Shown one piece after another: positions 1 through 8,856 of a stretch of 64,000 bases of DNA. Positions within the stretch are counted from its first letter, which is position 1. Each line of letters begins with the position of its first letter. Where the stretch lies: NCBI RefSeq assembly GCF_008635795.1, contig NZ_VWRQ01000021.1:62001-126000 (forward strand), written 5' to 3'. The notes under the pieces were generated by a model. That model was given only the letters and a program-made list of their open reading frames with translations. It was not told the origin of the DNA and made no database searches. A program made the translations under genes and the position numbers. Origin of the DNA: Paenibacillus tepidiphilus. Its GTDB lineage: Bacteria > Bacillota > Bacilli > Paenibacillales > Paenibacillaceae.

Positions 1-1089
1 TACTGCAATCATCCTTCAGGCTCCTACTGGAGCGATCTGCGCATCTCGCATGGCTATCAGGAGCCGCACAGGTTCAAGACCTGGTGCCTGGGCAATGAAA
101 TGGACGGTCCGTGGCAGATCGGAGCCAAGACTGCGGTGGAATATGGACGCCTGGCCAACGAGACTGCAAAGGTCATGCGCTGGGTCGACCCGACCATCGA
201 GCTGGTGGCCTGCGGCAGCTCTTCCAGGAATATGCCGACCTTCGCCGACTGGGAAGCGACGGTGCTGGACTTGTCCTATGAGCAGGTCGACTATCTTTCG
301 CTGCACGCTTATTACAACAACAATGCCGGCGATACCGGCAATTTCCTGGCCAGCTCCCTTGATCTGGACCGGTTCATTGACAGCGTGACCGCTGTCTGCG
401 ATTTCGCCCAAGCCAAGAAGCGCAGCAACAAGAAGATCATGCTCTCCCTGGATGAATGGAATGTGTGGAAGACAGTCGGCAGCAGCCGTGCCAATGAACG
501 CTGGCAGATCGCTCCGCCCGAGTTCGAGGACACTTATAATCACGAAGACGCGCTTGCCGTCGGCTGCTACCTGATCACGATTCTGAAGCACGCGGACCGG
601 GTGAAGATGGCCTGCCTGGCGCAATTGATCAATACCATTGCACCGATCATGACCGATACGGGCGGCGCACTCTGGCTGCAGACAACCTACTATCCGTTCC
701 TGCACGCTTCCAATTTCGGCAGAGGAACCGTGCTGCTCTCCAATGTCAGCTCGCCGAAATACGATTCCAAGGACTTCACGGATGTCCCTTATCTTGAATC
801 GGTGGCGGTGTTTAACGAGGAGGAAGGGCAGCTGACTATCTTCGCGGTGAACCGGCATCTGGAGGAATTCATGGCGCTGGACATTGATGTCCGCAGCTTC
901 GGCGAGCTGCAGCTGATTGAACATATCGTGCTGGAAAGCGATGATCTGAAGGCGGCCAACACCAAGGAGCAGCCGAACCGGGTACTCCCGCGCAGCGGCG
1001 GGCAGACGAAGGTGGATCAGGGCGTGGTAACCTCCGGGCTGAGCCGGGCTTCCTGGAACGTGATCCGGCTGCAGGCGGCAAGAGGCTGA
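1..1089 (+). CDS. Alpha-L-arabinofuranosidase, GH51 (5' end outside window)
   Basis: Only the last 362 codons are present; the reading frame is open from base 1, so the N-terminus lies upstream of the window. The protein hydrolyses terminal alpha-L-arabinofuranosyl residues from arabinan, arabinoxylan or arabino-oligosaccharides, and GH51 enzymes are usually intracellular. The visible part starts with the family signature YCNHPSGSYWSDLR and continues to LGNEMDG, where the Glu (visible residue 33) is the expected acid/base. The nucleophile should be the Glu of LDEWNVW (visible residue 152). The C-terminal part is a beta-sandwich rich in short strands, as usual for GH51. It is followed by a strong hairpin shared with the convergent esterase gene. 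Confidence 0.93.
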   Translation, partial: YCNHPSGSYWSDLRISHGYQEPHRFKTWCLGNEMDGPWQIGAKTAVEYGRLANETAKVMRWVDPTIELVACGSSSRNMPTFADWEATVLDLSYEQVDYLSLHAYYNNNAGDTGNFLASSLDLDRFIDSVTAVCDFAQAKKRSNKKIMLSLDEWNVWKTVGSSRANERWQIAPPEFEDTYNHEDALAVGCYLITILKHADRVKMACLAQLINTIAPIMTDTGGALWLQTTYYPFLHASNFGRGTVLLSNVSSPKYDSKDFTDVPYLESVAVFNEEEGQLTIFAVNRHLEEFMALDIDVRSFGELQLIEHIVLESDDLKAANTKEQPNRVLPRSGGQTKVDQGVVTSGLSRASWNVIRLQAARG

Positions 1090-1106
1090 CCGGAGAGCAG
1101 CAGTGA

Positions 1107-1153
1107 ACAAAGATAAAGAGTCTGTCCCCCAGGGGCAGACTCTTTATCTTTGT
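1107..1153. terminator. Bidirectional rho-independent terminator
   Basis: A perfect 18-bp stem (1107-1124 with 1136-1153) is extended by a C4/G4 pairing around a tiny loop. The A/T-rich stem ends give T-rich tails on both strands. It sits between two convergent genes and can serve both. Confidence 0.85.
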
Positions 1154-1189
1154 CATTATTCCTCTCTGCGTGCAGCTTGAAGCTCCCTC

Positions 1190-2089
1190 TCACCGCGGCC
1201 GCTTCAAGTGCGCGGACAGAAATTTCGCCGTGATGTCAAGCACCTGCGGGCTCCAGAAGCCCGGTCCGTGATCTGCACCGGCCACCTTGTAGAACAGCAC
1301 ATTCTGTCCATGTGCCTTCAATGCCTTGTACATCTCGATACTCTGGTTAATATGTACCACTCCGTCGCTGTCTCCATGAATGATAAGAAATGGAGGGAGC
1401 GCTTTATCAAGGTCCTGATGAAGCGGGCTCGCCTGCTTCGCCAGCTCCGTATGTTCCTTCACCTTACCCCCGATAAACAGGCCTTCCGGGGAATCGGCTG
1501 CATCGTGGTCCAGAATATCATTGTATTTCCCCAAGGTCAGCAGGTCCGTGACCCCGTAATAATCAATGACTGCATTGACGGCATCCGGCTGTTCACTGTA
1601 CAGGCCGTTGTTATACTCACCGATGGTCAGCCCCGTCATGAGGGAGAGGTGGCCGCCGGAGGAGTCTCCCCACACCGCGACACGCTCCGCGTCCACCCCG
1701 TATTCTTCTGCATGCCGGCGCATGAAGCGGATCGCACATTTCACATCCTCCACAGCGGCGGGGAAACGGGCAATATCCGTGTCCCTGATTTCCACACTTG
1801 CAATCACATACCCCTTGGCTGCAATTTGTGACAGATTAGGAAGGCCGGCGTATACATCCTGTTTTCTCCACGCAGAACCCTGGATATAGACAACAAGCGG
1901 GAACTTGCAGTCACCTCCGCCCGGCATAATAATCTGCAGCCTTCGATCCACATCGCCATACGTTGCATACACGACATCGGGCCGGTAGGTACAGGAATAA
2001 AAGGACCCTCCCTCCGCGAAATCCCCATAAAGAATCTGCGTACCTTCGGGCGTCTCATAGGCTGCAAGCTCGGCTGCTCTCTGATCCAC
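1190..2089 (-). CDS. Alpha/beta hydrolase (esterase, acetyl-xylan/BD-FAE-like)
   Basis: An alpha/beta hydrolase of about 299 residues with no signal peptide, so probably cytoplasmic. The nucleophile elbow is GDSSGGH (near residue 144). The likely acid is in IIHGDSDGVV (near 240) and the catalytic His is in ADHGPGF (near 271). The oxyanion region reads VVYIQGSAW instead of the usual HGGxW. Members of this group deacetylate sugars or small esters; lying beside GH51 and GH78 genes it may remove acetyl or feruloyl groups from plant polysaccharide fragments, which is inference. Start choice: an in-frame TTG at 2098 abuts the AAGGAG site with no spacer, whereas the GTG at 2089 lies 9 nt downstream of it, so GTG is preferred. 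Confidence 0.85.
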   Translation of the reverse strand: MDQRAAELAAYETPEGTQILYGDFAEGGSFYSCTYRPDVVYATYGDVDRRLQIIMPGGGDCKFPLVVYIQGSAWRKQDVYAGLPNLSQIAAKGYVIASVEIRDTDIARFPAAVEDVKCAIRFMRRHAEEYGVDAERVAVWGDSSGGHLSLMTGLTIGEYNNGLYSEQPDAVNAVIDYYGVTDLLTLGKYNDILDHDAADSPEGLFIGGKVKEHTELAKQASPLHQDLDKALPPFLIIHGDSDGVVHINQSIEMYKALKAHGQNVLFYKVAGADHGPGFWSPQVLDITAKFLSAHLKRPR

Positions 2090-2192
2090 AGGCAACAACT
2101 CCTTGTATATTGGAATAAAGCAAATATGCTATCCCGAATATACTACCATACTTATATACAAGTTGGCTGTGCGAACAATGCGGCTCTGCGGA

Positions 2193-4850
2193 CTACAGCG
2201 CAAATGTAAAGCGGTAGCTTCCAGAGCCAAGCTGCAGCTTCAGGCCATCAGTGACCGGTTCTGCACCGCTTATTCCCGCCACGCGTTCCAATGCGGCCCC
2301 GCCCTCCAGGACACTGCCTGTTCTGGCCGCCGGAAGGATAACCTCCGCCGTCGTATTCGCAGGTATCTCTACATCCATCTCCGCCGATCCGTCCTGCCGC
2401 CTTCTCCAGGCTGACCGGATGGTGCCGTAGACAGAATCATAGGCCGCTTCCACCCAGCTAAAATGCACTCCGGGCTGCGGTTGAATCCGCATTTTCCTGT
2501 AGCCCGGCTCCAGCAGCTCAATACCTCCGGATACACGGTACAGCCAATCGCCAATCGCGCCGTAAGCGTAATGATTGTAAGAGTTCATATCATCGCTCCA
2601 GAACGTGCCATCCGGCTTGATTCCGTCCCAGTGCTCCCAGATGGTGGTTGCCCCTTGCAGCACCGAGTACAGCCAGGACGGATATTCCCGCTGCAGCACC
2701 AGTTCATAGGCCAGGTCCGTGTATCCGAAGCGAGAAAGGACAAGGCACAGATAAGGGGTCCCGACAAATCCGGTCGTCAGGTGCTTGCCGTTGTCCACAA
2801 TGTGCGCAGCCAGCATTCCGGCTGTCCGGGCACGGTCCTTCTCCTCCAGTAAATCGAACATCAGGGCCAGCGTATACGCCGTCTGGGTCGGTGATGCAAC
2901 CCGGCCGCTTGGCGTAACAAACTCATGGCGGAAGGCGTTAACAATATTCCCGTGCAGCATCCGGTACTGCTCCGCTTCTTCTGCCTTTCCGAGTACGGCG
3001 GCGGTTTCCGCCAGCAGCTCCGTTGAATAGGCATAGAACGCGGTGGCGATCAGATCCCTTGGCGTAGCACCGACATAGCTGTTCTCCTTGGCATCCAGCC
3101 CCAGCCAATCCCCGAAATGAAAGCCTGTATTCCACAGATATTCGTCATCGCCCTGCGCGCGGATATATTCAACCCATGCTTTCATGCTGGGATACTGCGT
3201 CTCCAGCGCGCGGATGTCGCCATAGCATTGATACAGTGTCCAGGGGCAAATGACGGCAGCGTCTCCCCAGGCCGAGGAGCCGTAGCCCGCCGGCTGAATG
3301 TCGGGAATGACATGCGGCACGCTTCCGTCCGCCTGCTGATCCGCTGCCAGATCCTTAAGCCACTTCTCGAAGAAGGGCACCACATTCATATTAAAAGCGG
3401 CGGTGCGGATAAACACCTGCGCATCCCCCGTCCAGCCCAGTCTTTCATCCCGCTGCGGGCAGTCAGTCGGGATGTCCAGGAAATTGCCCTTTTGGCCCCA
3501 GAGAATATTATGCTGCAGCTGGTTCACCAGATCATCCGAGCAGCGGAAGCGGCCGCTCGGCTCCAGATCCGAGTGAATGACGCAGCCGGTGAAATGCTCC
3601 AGCAATTGATCCGGGGCAACGCCGTCAACCTTCACATAGCGGAAGCCCTGGAACGTAAAATGCGGCTCGAAGCTCTCGGCGCCTCCGCCCCGGCAGATAT
3701 AGGTCACGGTCTGCTTCGCGGCGCGCAGGTTCCCGGTATAGAAATTACCGTCACGGTCCAGCACCTCGGCGTGCTGCAGCGTAATCACTGCTCCGGCCTC
3801 AGCGCAGACCGTAAACCGGACCCAGCCGACCATGTTCTGTCCCAGGTCCAGCACGGTCTCGCCTTTGGGCGTGGTCAGGACTGCGGCCGGACTCAGAGTC
3901 TCAACTATCCGGGCCGGCTCATTCTCCTGGGCGACCAGGGCCGCAGCCGGGGGAATCGCAGCAGCCACACCGGACCAGGCCTGATCGGCGTAACCGGGAG
4001 AAGCCCAGCCATCCAGCGCGAGCCGCGCATCATAGGTTTCACCGTGGTAGATTTCCGACATGAGCAGCGGTCCGGTGGACGTTCGCCAGCTGCCGTCTGT
4101 CCCAATAATCCGCTCGGAGCCATCAGACAGTGTAATGTGCAGCTGCAGCAGCAGTCCCCGGGTGTTTCCGTAAAAGCCGTTTTTGCCGTCCCAGGCCAGA
4201 TTTCCGCTATACCAGCCGTTTCCCACGATGCAGCCGAGCGAATTGGCGCCGGCAGCGAGCAAGGCTGTCACATCATAGGTCTGGTATTGCAGCCGTTTGC
4301 TGTAGCTGGTCCAGCCGGGGTTAAATAACGTATCATCCGCCGGAATGCCGTTGACATACAGCCGGTAGAGGCCCAGCGAGGTCGCATAGATTCTTGCGGA
4401 GACCACTTGGTCGGGAATGGTGAATTCCGTGCGGAAATAATCGCAGGCGTCCGCACCGTCATCCGCAAGCACCGGCGGGGCCGCAATCCAGTCGGCCTGC
4501 CATTCCCCGGCGGACAGCAAAGCTGTCTCCCAGGCTGCCGCCCCGCTCCAGGGCGAGCCCTCTTCCTGGCCGTCCCACACCCGGACCCTGAACCAATAAC
4601 GGGTGCGGGATTGCAAGGCAGGACCACTGTATTCTACGTGCACACTGCGCTCCGACTGTACCTTACCGGTATCCCATACGTACTCCCCTTCGAATTCCGG
4701 TGTCCAGGCCACCTGGATCTGATAAGCCGATTGCACAACACCTCTTGACTGCGAATGGATATGCCAGCTTAGACGGGGACGGGGATCGTCGATTCCCAGA
4801 GGGCTGCTTCTATAATTCACCTTCACATTCGAGACGGTTACATTCGCCAT
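2193..4850 (-). CDS. Alpha-L-rhamnosidase, GH78
   Basis: An 885-residue GH78 enzyme that releases terminal L-rhamnose from rhamnogalacturonan side chains or plant glycosides. The order is a fibronectin-like N-terminal domain (PRLSWHI, SAYQIQV), a carbohydrate-binding-like beta domain, the concanavalin-like region, the (alpha/alpha)6 barrel and a C-terminal beta domain. The barrel contains PTDCPQRDERLGWTGD, with the expected general-acid Glu near residue 469, and TTIWEHWDG with the expected base near residue 739. No signal peptide is seen, so the substrate is probably imported first. A strong AGGAGGAG site precedes the ATG. The gene is divergent from an AraC regulator, its likely activator. 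Confidence 0.95.
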   Translation of the reverse strand: MANVTVSNVKVNYRSSPLGIDDPRPRLSWHIHSQSRGVVQSAYQIQVAWTPEFEGEYVWDTGKVQSERSVHVEYSGPALQSRTRYWFRVRVWDGQEEGSPWSGAAAWETALLSAGEWQADWIAAPPVLADDGADACDYFRTEFTIPDQVVSARIYATSLGLYRLYVNGIPADDTLFNPGWTSYSKRLQYQTYDVTALLAAGANSLGCIVGNGWYSGNLAWDGKNGFYGNTRGLLLQLHITLSDGSERIIGTDGSWRTSTGPLLMSEIYHGETYDARLALDGWASPGYADQAWSGVAAAIPPAAALVAQENEPARIVETLSPAAVLTTPKGETVLDLGQNMVGWVRFTVCAEAGAVITLQHAEVLDRDGNFYTGNLRAAKQTVTYICRGGGAESFEPHFTFQGFRYVKVDGVAPDQLLEHFTGCVIHSDLEPSGRFRCSDDLVNQLQHNILWGQKGNFLDIPTDCPQRDERLGWTGDAQVFIRTAAFNMNVVPFFEKWLKDLAADQQADGSVPHVIPDIQPAGYGSSAWGDAAVICPWTLYQCYGDIRALETQYPSMKAWVEYIRAQGDDEYLWNTGFHFGDWLGLDAKENSYVGATPRDLIATAFYAYSTELLAETAAVLGKAEEAEQYRMLHGNIVNAFRHEFVTPSGRVASPTQTAYTLALMFDLLEEKDRARTAGMLAAHIVDNGKHLTTGFVGTPYLCLVLSRFGYTDLAYELVLQREYPSWLYSVLQGATTIWEHWDGIKPDGTFWSDDMNSYNHYAYGAIGDWLYRVSGGIELLEPGYRKMRIQPQPGVHFSWVEAAYDSVYGTIRSAWRRRQDGSAEMDVEIPANTTAEVILPAARTGSVLEGGAALERVAGISGAEPVTDGLKLQLGSGSYRFTFAL

Positions 4851-5029
4851 TGCTGTCGCTCCTCCTCATACGAATAAGTAATAAGTCTATTGTAAGGGGC
4901 TAAGCGGCTTCTGAAGGGGGGCCTTACAGACATTTATATGGGCCGATCCGGACATTTCATCTGGACATTCCGCTGCCGATTGCATACGCTGTAATCAATA
5001 CGGCGGACTTTAGAAAAGAGGCAACAAGC
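4851..5029. promoter_or_regulatory. Divergent promoter region between GH78 and AraC genes
   Basis: The gap holds three similar octamers in the same orientation: AGACATTT at 4928, GGACATTT at 4950 and GGACATTC at 4963. Direct half-sites spaced about two helical turns apart (22 bp for the first pair) are typical of AraC-family binding. The assignment to the adjacent regulator is inference. Confidence 0.4.
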
Positions 5030-5920
5030 ATGAGTATCAAGCGAAGCTCATTTGTCATGTCGGGAGCGGATTTTTTTGCATCCGAGATTCCGATCTTTGT
5101 AAACCGGGCCTATGAAAATTTCGAGATGCACACCCATTCCCATGAATTTGTGGAGATTACCTATGTCAGCGAAGGCGCCGGGATGCATTATATTGCCGAT
5201 GAGGCGGTACCTGCCGAACAGGGTACCCTGTTCTTCATCCCGGTCGGACACAGCCATGTGTTCCGGCCGAAGACGCCGCAGAAAGAGCGCCCCTTAATTG
5301 TATACAACTGTTTGTTCCCGGTAAGCTATCTGTCCGGGCTCCGGGCAGCCTTTCCCCAGGCTGAAGAAATTTGCGGATTCTTTGGGGATGAGGGCCTGCA
5401 CTGGTTCTCGGTGAAGGATACGGCCGGAGCCTATCACCTGCTGTTCCAGGAATTGTACCGGGAATTCTCGGCCAAGCCGCCGGGATATCTGGCGGTCCTC
5501 GCCTCGCTCATCGTCCGGATTCTGACCGGTATGTACAGAGACCGGCTGCAGACCGCCGCGCCTGCCGGGGATAAGCCGCAATGGCTTGCGGTAGACGAAG
5601 CCATCGCCTACATTCGCAGCCATTATGCCGGCAGTCTGAAGCTTGGCGCACTGGCCGCTGGCGCCAATCTCAGCGAGCGGCAGTTCAGCCGCCTCTTCCA
5701 GGCCCAGACCGGCATGAGCTTCACCGGTTATGTGCAGAGCATCCGCATGGAAGCCGCCTGCCGGCTGCTCCGCACGGGCCGGGCCGGGGTCGCGGAGATC
5801 GCTGCCGGAGTCGGGTATGCGGATTTGAAATTCTTCCACCGGCTGTTCAAGCAGAAGATCGGTATGACACCCCGGCAGTACCGGAATGCGGCGTTGGCGG
5901 AAGAAGGACCCCACAGATAG
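5030..5920 (+). CDS. AraC-family transcriptional regulator (cupin plus two HTH)
   Basis: A 296-residue regulator. The N-terminal cupin sugar-sensing domain shows HTHSHEFVEITYV and EGAGMHYI (residues about 35-60). The C-terminal AraC DNA-binding domain (about residues 190-290) has ANLSERQFSRLFQ as the first recognition helix region and the usual second motif VGYADLKFFHRLFKQKIGMTPRQYR. It is divergent from the GH78 rhamnosidase gene, so it probably activates that gene in response to rhamnose or a rhamnoside, which is inference from position. The ATG has an AAAAGAGG site upstream. Confidence 0.92.
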   Translation: MSIKRSSFVMSGADFFASEIPIFVNRAYENFEMHTHSHEFVEITYVSEGAGMHYIADEAVPAEQGTLFFIPVGHSHVFRPKTPQKERPLIVYNCLFPVSYLSGLRAAFPQAEEICGFFGDEGLHWFSVKDTAGAYHLLFQELYREFSAKPPGYLAVLASLIVRILTGMYRDRLQTAAPAGDKPQWLAVDEAIAYIRSHYAGSLKLGALAAGANLSERQFSRLFQAQTGMSFTGYVQSIRMEAACRLLRTGRAGVAEIAAGVGYADLKFFHRLFKQKIGMTPRQYRNAALAEEGPHR

Positions 5921-5976
5921 AGCAAGTAGCCTGCAGACGGGTGCAATTCACCGTCGCCCCACTTACCACCTCTTAC

Positions 5977-6014
5977 AGCACGCGTACTTGTCCCCGGACG
6001 AGACGCGTGCTTTG
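5977..6014 (+). terminator. Rho-independent terminator after AraC gene
   Basis: The stem AGCACGCGT/ACGCGTGCT (5977-5985 with 6003-6011), with an inner small hairpin, is followed by a short T-rich tail. It lies about 55 bp after the regulator stop codon. Confidence 0.6.
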
Positions 6015-6057
6015 CTGTTTCCGGGACAAGCCCGAGAATTGTTCTGCAATCTGGCGG

Positions 6058-6118
6058 TTGACAAAAACAAAACAATGTATCATAGTGTACTTATTGTATA
6101 AGTACACTATGATACATT
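6058..6118 (+). promoter_or_regulatory. Promoter with perfect 21-bp inverted repeat (YtrA-type operator)
   Basis: The -35 box TTGACA is at 6058-6063 and a -10-like CATAGT at 6081-6086. Overlapping and following the -10 is an exact inverted repeat: 21-nt arms at 6074-6094 and 6098-6118 with only TGT between them. The core half-site is GTGTACTTAT. It ends just before the ribosome binding site of the GntR gene, as expected for autoregulation of a YtrA-like repressor. Confidence 0.85.
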
Positions 6119-6130
6119 AAGGTGGTTTAT

Positions 6131-6508
6131 GTGGAGATCATTATCAGCAGCAACTCAAGCAAGCCGATTTACGAGCAGATCACTTCACAGATCAAAGCGA
6201 TGATCATGAACGGAGAGCTGCAGACCGGCGACCCGATCCCCTCCATGCGTTCACTGGCCAAATCCATTCATGTCAGTGTCATTACGGTCCAGAAGGCCTA
6301 TGAGGATCTGCAGCGGGACGGCTATATCGAGACGACCGTCGGGCGCGGCAGCTTTGTGGCCGCGCAGAGCAAGGATTTCATGAGAGAGGAATTGCAGAGG
6401 AAGGTCGAGCAATACCTGGAGCTGGCGGCCGAGACGGCCCGCAGCGGCGGCATTCCGCTGGCGAAGCTGACCGAGCTGCTGACTATTTTTTACACCGAGG
6501 AGGAATAA
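6131..6508 (+). CDS. GntR-family regulator, YtrA subfamily
   Basis: A short GntR repressor of about 125 residues. The winged helix is at residues about 8-75 (PIYEQITSQIKAMI, PSMRSLAKSIHVS, TVQKAYEDLQRDGYI, GRGSFVA), followed by a short helical dimerisation tail typical of the YtrA group. Members usually repress the ABC transporter genes downstream and respond to cell-envelope-active compounds. Start choice: AAGGTGG at 6119-6125 is 5 nt from the GTG at 6131; an upstream in-frame GTG at 6122 lies inside the ribosome binding site. It is the first gene of a three-gene operon with an ATPase and a permease. Confidence 0.9.
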   Translation: MEIIISSNSSKPIYEQITSQIKAMIMNGELQTGDPIPSMRSLAKSIHVSVITVQKAYEDLQRDGYIETTVGRGSFVAAQSKDFMREELQRKVEQYLELAAETARSGGIPLAKLTELLTIFYTEEE

Positions 6509-6510
6509 GA

Positions 6511-7374
6511 ATGACTTACAGCCTGGAAATCAAGAACCTCACCAAGAGCTATCCCCATTCCGGCTTTCGCCTGGACAATGTATCCTTCGCCATTCCGCGC
6601 GGAACGATTATAGGCTTCGTAGGCGAGAACGGTGCGGGAAAGACCACCACCATGAATGCCATTCTGAATACGGTCAAGAAAGACAGCGGCAGCGTGACCT
6701 TCTTCGGCCGGGAGATGAAGGATCAGGATACCGATCTGCGTGAACAGCTCGGCGTAGTCTTCGATGCCGTCAATTTCTCCGGCGTGCTGACCCCGGCTAA
6801 ATTATCGAAGGTGATTGCAGGTGTCTACAGACAGTGGGACCAGGAGATCTACCTGAACACGGTAGCGCGGTTCAATATTCCGCTGAATACGAAGATCAAG
6901 CAGTTGTCGCGGGGCATGACCATGAAGCTGGCTCTGGCCGTGGCCTTATCCCACCAGCCCAAGCTGCTCATTCTGGATGAAGCGACTGCCGGCCTTGACC
7001 CCATCGTCCGCGATGAAATTCTCGATGTATTCCTGGAATTTGTTGAAGACGAGAGCCGTTCGATTCTCATGTCCTCGCATATCACCAGCGATCTGGAGAA
7101 GATCGCCGATTATATCACCTTCATTCACCAAGGAAAGGTCATTCTGACCGAGAAGAAGGACCATCTGATCTATGAGTACGGCATTGCCCGCTGCAAGTCG
7201 GAACAGTTTCAGCAGATGGACCCGGCAGACCGGCTGGCCTACCGGAGAAGGGATTATCAGATTGATGTGCTGGTGAACGACCGGAGAGCCTTCGAACGGA
7301 AATACCGGGATGTCATTGTCGACAGAGGCACCATTGACGAAATTATGCTGCTGCTTATTAAGGGGGAACAATAA
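6511..7374 (+). CDS. ABC transporter ATP-binding protein (YtrB-like)
   Basis: The 287-residue ATPase subunit of an ABC-2 type exporter. Walker A is GENGAGKTT (residues 38-46), the signature is LSRGMTMKLALA and Walker B is LLILDEAT. The switch His is in SSHITSDL. The C-terminal 70 residues form the extension usual for this subgroup. It starts 2 nt after the stop of the GntR gene with GAGGAGG in the overlap, so translation is probably coupled. It probably energises the permease encoded next. The substrate is unknown; peptides or envelope-stress compounds are usual for YtrA-controlled systems. Confidence 0.92.
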   Translation: MTYSLEIKNLTKSYPHSGFRLDNVSFAIPRGTIIGFVGENGAGKTTTMNAILNTVKKDSGSVTFFGREMKDQDTDLREQLGVVFDAVNFSGVLTPAKLSKVIAGVYRQWDQEIYLNTVARFNIPLNTKIKQLSRGMTMKLALAVALSHQPKLLILDEATAGLDPIVRDEILDVFLEFVEDESRSILMSSHITSDLEKIADYITFIHQGKVILTEKKDHLIYEYGIARCKSEQFQQMDPADRLAYRRRDYQIDVLVNDRRAFERKYRDVIVDRGTIDEIMLLLIKGEQ

Positions 7375-7375
7375 G

Positions 7376-8011
7376 ATGAAAGGGCTAGTGATCAACAACT
7401 TTTATTCCATGCAGGATAATATCAAGCTGTCGGCAGGCATTGCCCTGGCGGTTGTCATTATCCCGCTCCTGGCAACAGACCCCAAGATTCTCTCGATGAT
7501 CATTGCAGTACAGACGTTTGTCTTCGCTTCGAATATCGGCACCTCTCTGCAAATGGATGAGACCTCGAAATGGAACAAGTGGGAGCTGACCCTGCCGGTC
7601 ACAAGAACGGCCATTATCAACGCCAAATACCTTTCCTTTATCCTTCTGATTGTTATGGGCCTGGCCAGCAGCCTGGTGACCCTGCTGCTTCATGGTTCAC
7701 TCGGCAGGCTGGATGCCGCCGCACTGGTTCACGGATACCTGTTCGGATTGCAGCTGGCCATTACGACGGTCGCCATTGTCTACCCGCTGATCCTCAAGCT
7801 GGGGGCAGAGAAAAGCGATGTTCTGCTCCTTACGGGCGCGGGACTGTCGATTGGAATTAAAATGGCCATCTGGTATCTGCTGTACCTGTTTAATGATGCC
7901 ATTAGCTTTAACAGCGTTACCGTTGGCATCGTGTCCACATTGGTTGCCGTCCTGATGTTTGCCGTGTCTTATGGGGTATCGGCGCGGATTCAGCGCAACA
8001 AGGAATTTTGA
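7376..8011 (+). CDS. ABC-2 type transporter permease
   Basis: A 211-residue integral membrane protein with about six hydrophobic segments (for example around residues 20-40, 45-60, 85-110, 125-145, 150-172 and 180-205). It is the likely membrane partner of the preceding ATPase. It begins one base after that gene's stop codon, with AGGGGGA as ribosome binding site 6-8 nt before the ATG at 7376, so an upstream in-frame start inside the ATPase gene is rejected. It ends only 11 bp from the convergent kinase gene. Confidence 0.85.
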   Translation: MKGLVINNFYSMQDNIKLSAGIALAVVIIPLLATDPKILSMIIAVQTFVFASNIGTSLQMDETSKWNKWELTLPVTRTAIINAKYLSFILLIVMGLASSLVTLLLHGSLGRLDAAALVHGYLFGLQLAITTVAIVYPLILKLGAEKSDVLLLTGAGLSIGIKMAIWYLLYLFNDAISFNSVTVGIVSTLVAVLMFAVSYGVSARIQRNKEF

Positions 8012-8022
8012 CGGGAGCAGGC

Positions 8023-8658
8023 TCAGCTCTTCCGGCGGCTCCACAGCCGGTAGCCTTTACGGACCGCCTCCAGGAACACGCGCGGAACCGGAAACATCCA
8101 CCGGGAAGCAATCGGCCTGTACAGGCGGTAATACGCCTTCTTGTAATCCTCCCACATGGTGCAGACTTCCCGGTTCAGGAAATCCGAGACATCGACAATC
8201 ACCCCGCGGCCGTCACGGAGCATGACATTCTTGGCATGGACATCATGGGGACTCAGCCCCCTGGAACGGGCATAATCCAGCGCGTCGTCAATATCCCGAA
8301 TGGCCTGCTCGGTAATGAGCACCCCGCGCTTCATGCAATCATAGAAGGTCACTCCCCGCAGCCGCTCCAGAATCAGAAAATCGCTGCCGGCATCATAGCA
8401 TTCCGCGTAAGCGGGATGGCTCCCGAGACACCGGTATACCTCCCGCTCCTGCTCGAGGCCGGGCCTTCCCGGGGCGTATATTTTCACTGCATAGTTCTCA
8501 TATTCCGGATGGCAGAAGACGGCGGCATAATTCCCGGCTCCGAGCAATCTCCAGGACCCGGGCACACGGTGCACTTTTACCGGCTCCCTCTCATCAACGC
8601 TTTCTATAGTTACATTCGGCAGCAGCTCATCCTGTACCCGTTCCACCAGCTTCTCCAT
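8023..8658 (-). CDS. Small serine/threonine protein kinase-like protein (YrzF-like)
   Basis: A 211-residue protein with a minimal eukaryotic-type kinase fold and no membrane or sensor domain. The nucleotide-binding loop is LLGAGNYAAVF, the ATP lysine is in YAVKIY, the catalytic loop is SPHDVHAKNVM (HxD with following Asn), and the metal-binding Asp is in VDVSDF in place of DFG. Similar small kinases such as Bacillus YrzF occur in sporeforming Firmicutes; substrates are not evident here. A GGGGAG site precedes the ATG. It stands alone, convergent with the permease gene. Confidence 0.8.
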   Translation of the reverse strand: MEKLVERVQDELLPNVTIESVDEREPVKVHRVPGSWRLLGAGNYAAVFCHPEYENYAVKIYAPGRPGLEQEREVYRCLGSHPAYAECYDAGSDFLILERLRGVTFYDCMKRGVLITEQAIRDIDDALDYARSRGLSPHDVHAKNVMLRDGRGVIVDVSDFLNREVCTMWEDYKKAYYRLYRPIASRWMFPVPRVFLEAVRKGYRLWSRRKS

Positions 8659-8755
8659 GCTTAACGCTCCCCGAGCTCATTTGTGCAAATATCCTAATGC
8701 TCAGTTTACGTCAAAACAGGAAAAATGCATATCCTCTAAGCTTTAAGGCTTCATC

Positions 8756-8784
8756 TTGACAAAGCGGCCTCGTCCCTATAGTAT
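8756..8784 (+). promoter_or_regulatory. Sigma-A-like promoter of cdd
   Basis: TTGACA is at 8756-8761 and TATAGTAT at 8777-8784, giving 15-17 bp spacing depending on the hexamer chosen. It lies about 75 bp before the cytidine deaminase start. Confidence 0.6.
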
Positions 8785-8856
8785 TAGAAGTCCTGCCAAC
8801 TCAATATTGGCGTCAAGGGAACTGCAAAGTTCATTCTTAGGCAAAGGGTGGATTTT

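Noticed and set aside
3117..4328. Long plus-strand frame opposite the GH78 gene, and similar long antisense frames opposite GH38, dienoyl-CoA reductase and ABC genes
   Set aside because: Such frames are common opposite GC-rich genes; they show no family features or start signals.
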